From Prauserella muralis (GTDB lineage: Bacteria; Actinomycetota; Actinomycetes; Mycobacteriales; Pseudonocardiaceae): a stretch of DNA of 64,000 bases. This document shows positions 62,925 to 64,000 of this stretch, one piece after another (within the stretch, counting starts at the first letter, position 1; each line of letters opens with the position of its first letter). Made by a program: the position numbers and the translations under genes. Under the pieces are notes generated by a model. It saw nothing but the letters and a program-made list of their open reading frames with translations. It made no database searches and was not told the DNA's origin. The stretch covers positions 1,674,001 through 1,738,000 of the forward strand of contig NZ_MASW01000002.1 of assembly GCF_003202285.1 (NCBI RefSeq), written 5' to 3'.

Positions 62925-63818
62925 TCACGCCGTCACGAGCAGTCCGGTGAGGTACATGGCGAGCAGGCCGGCCGTGATGCCACCGGCGGTGGCGGGGGCG
63001 AGCAGCCTGCCCGTCTTGTCCCGGAGCGACGGTGCGATTTGGACGATGACTTGGGCGATCGCGCCCACTCCGATCCCGATCAGGAACGCGGAGAGTTCCG
63101 CGTTGTTCACCGCGGCCCCGAGGAGCGCTCCCGCAATGGCGGGCGCGCCGGCGAGGATTCCGAGGCCTAGCAGCTGGGGGACGGTGGGGCGTCGTTGTCG
63201 GGTCAGTGGTGAGACGATCGCGAGGCCCTCGGTGGTGTTCTGGATGGTGAAGCCGATGACCAGTGCCGCGCCGAGGGCGAGTTCGCCGACGGCGTAGGCG
63301 GCGCCGATCGCGAGTCCCTCGCCCAGATTGTGCAGCCCGATTCCGGCCGAGATCATGACGGCGAGCCGTAGTCCGCCAGGCTTCTCCGCGTGCTGCTGGC
63401 GGTCTTTCAGCCGATGATCGACGGCGCTGAGCGCGAGGTAGGCCAGGACGGCGCCTAGTACCACGAGCGCCGGGCCGCCGAAGGCGCCGCCATTGCTTTC
63501 GGCGAGCTCGACGCCTTCGAGGGTGGCGTCAACGGCCAGAAAGACCAGCAAACCGACGGTCACCCCGAGCAGTACCCGCGTGCCCCGTTGGCCGAGGCGC
63601 CGCAACGTCGGCAGGAACAGCATGCCCAGCACCACGGGGATGATCCCGACGTACGTGCCGAGCAGCGTCATTGCGGCGAAGAAGCCGCCGCTCGCGCGTG
63701 GCGTGTTCACCGCGGCCGGGATCTCGTGCTCGATTACGACACCGGTCGCGGTGAGCAGCGAGACCAGGTAGGGCTGGCCGTCCTGCCAGGGATAGTCCAG
63801 GCGCAGGGTGACAGCCTC
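62925..63818 (-). pseudogene. ZIP-family metal transporter, 5'-truncated by an IS element
   Basis: About 298 codons remain. A partial N-terminal beta domain (EAVTLRLDYPWQDGQPYLV, EHEIPAAVNTPRASGG) leads into eight helices with ZIP metal motifs HNLGEGLAIG (helix 4) and QNTTEGLAIV (helix 5). The frame has no start of its own and joins IS sequence at about 63818, so the promoter and first codons are lost. The membrane part is otherwise intact and could be expressed from an internal start such as the Met in FFAAMTLLG. Confidence 0.8.
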
Positions 63819-64000
63819 TAGGGCGTGTCCTGTAAATGATCTAGCTGCGGATGGGGTTTGATCTTGTCCGTGGTTGGTCGGGGTGAGTTGACGGATCGGG
63901 CCTGGGCGCGGATTGAGCCGCTGCTGCCGGCGGTGTCGGGGCCGGGGCGGCGGTGGCGGGATCACCGGCAGGTGATCAATGCGATTCTGTGGAAGCTTCG
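63819..64000 (+). mobile_element. IS5-like insertion sequence, left end, cut by the window edge
   Basis: A probable terminal repeat GGGCGTGTCCTGTAAATGAT starts the element next to CTAG, followed by a transposase gene reading to the right. The junction coincides with the loss of the ZIP gene's 5' end. Confidence 0.7.
63870..64000 (+). CDS. IS5-family transposase, N-terminal part
   Basis: From GTG: VVGRGELTDRAWARIEPLLP, then RRWRDHRQVINAILWKLR, the typical N-terminal DUF4096 segment of IS5-type transposases (LTDxxWxxIxPLLP). The rest lies beyond the window. Confidence 0.85.
   Translation, partial: MVGRGELTDRAWARIEPLLPAVSGPGRRWRDHRQVINAILWKL

Overview
The window is high-GC DNA with actinobacterial gene content: a PspA-PspAA-HtpX-PspAB cluster, SHOCT, Rv1733c-like and DUF6153-like proteins, GTG starts, and aa3-type CtaD. 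My best guess is a Pseudonocardiaceae-like actinomycete; this rests on gene style only. It reads as one large metal-stress and envelope-stress island, chromosomal or plasmid-borne. It has insertion sequences and many decayed genes, and I saw no tRNA, rRNA, CRISPR array or replication gene.

Layout. 1-3530: copper chaperone, secreted His-rich protein and CopA ATPase. 3.9-6.3 kb: small membrane proteins and a cytochrome b operon. 6.5-9.4 kb: PspA/HtpX membrane-stress operon. 9.4-11.4 kb: NADH dehydrogenase remnant, methyltransferase and CBS remnant. 11.4-16.3 kb: a second, CPD-type metal ATPase, a frameshifted MFS pump and a VanZ-like protein. 16.4-18.2 kb: a DprA-like/phosphoribosyltransferase pair behind a LexA-type SOS box. 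18.3-25.3 kb: multicopper oxidase operon, SHOCT protein, several broken genes, an L,D-transpeptidase and a DUF302 protein. 25.8-33.7 kb: Rv1733c-like protein, small membrane proteins, CsoR-family regulator, ABC exporter, M23 peptidase and several membrane proteins. 33.9-36.7 kb: an IS21-family element that splits a nucleotide cyclase-YHS gene. 37.6-41.1 kb: polar amino acid ABC importer with a class-V PLP enzyme. 41.2-45.3 kb: lnt, an M56 protease/BlaI pair and lgt. 45.3-50.8 kb: lytic transglycosylase, NiCoT transporter, truncated response regulator, small membrane proteins and TetR. 51-52.6 kb: TIGR04141/DUF6119 protein. 52.6-58.8 kb: ctaD-multicopper oxidase operon, remnants, a second M56/BlaI pair and a DUF305 lipoprotein. 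59.9-62.9 kb: cobalamin riboswitch, cbtBA and a second ctaD. 62.9-64 kb: a ZIP-type transporter truncated by an IS5-like element that runs off the window.

The unifying signal is a 17-bp dyad, TACTA-N7-TAGTA. I count 25 copies, all with the same 5-7-5 geometry: 10 exact, 9 with one mismatch and 6 with two. They lie in intergenic regions before almost every operon, on both strands, including both intact BlaI/M56 loci. The simplest reading is that the BlaI/CopY-type repressors encoded here, released by their short M56 membrane proteases, control the whole island as one regulon. That regulon would include metal ATPases, multicopper oxidases, terminal oxidase subunits, membrane-stress proteins, peptidoglycan enzymes and the lipoprotein-maturation enzymes Lgt and Lnt. 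Binding is inferred; the sites and their placement are read directly. Other layers of control are one SOS box, one CsoR-type box, one cobalamin riboswitch and one TetR-type palindrome.
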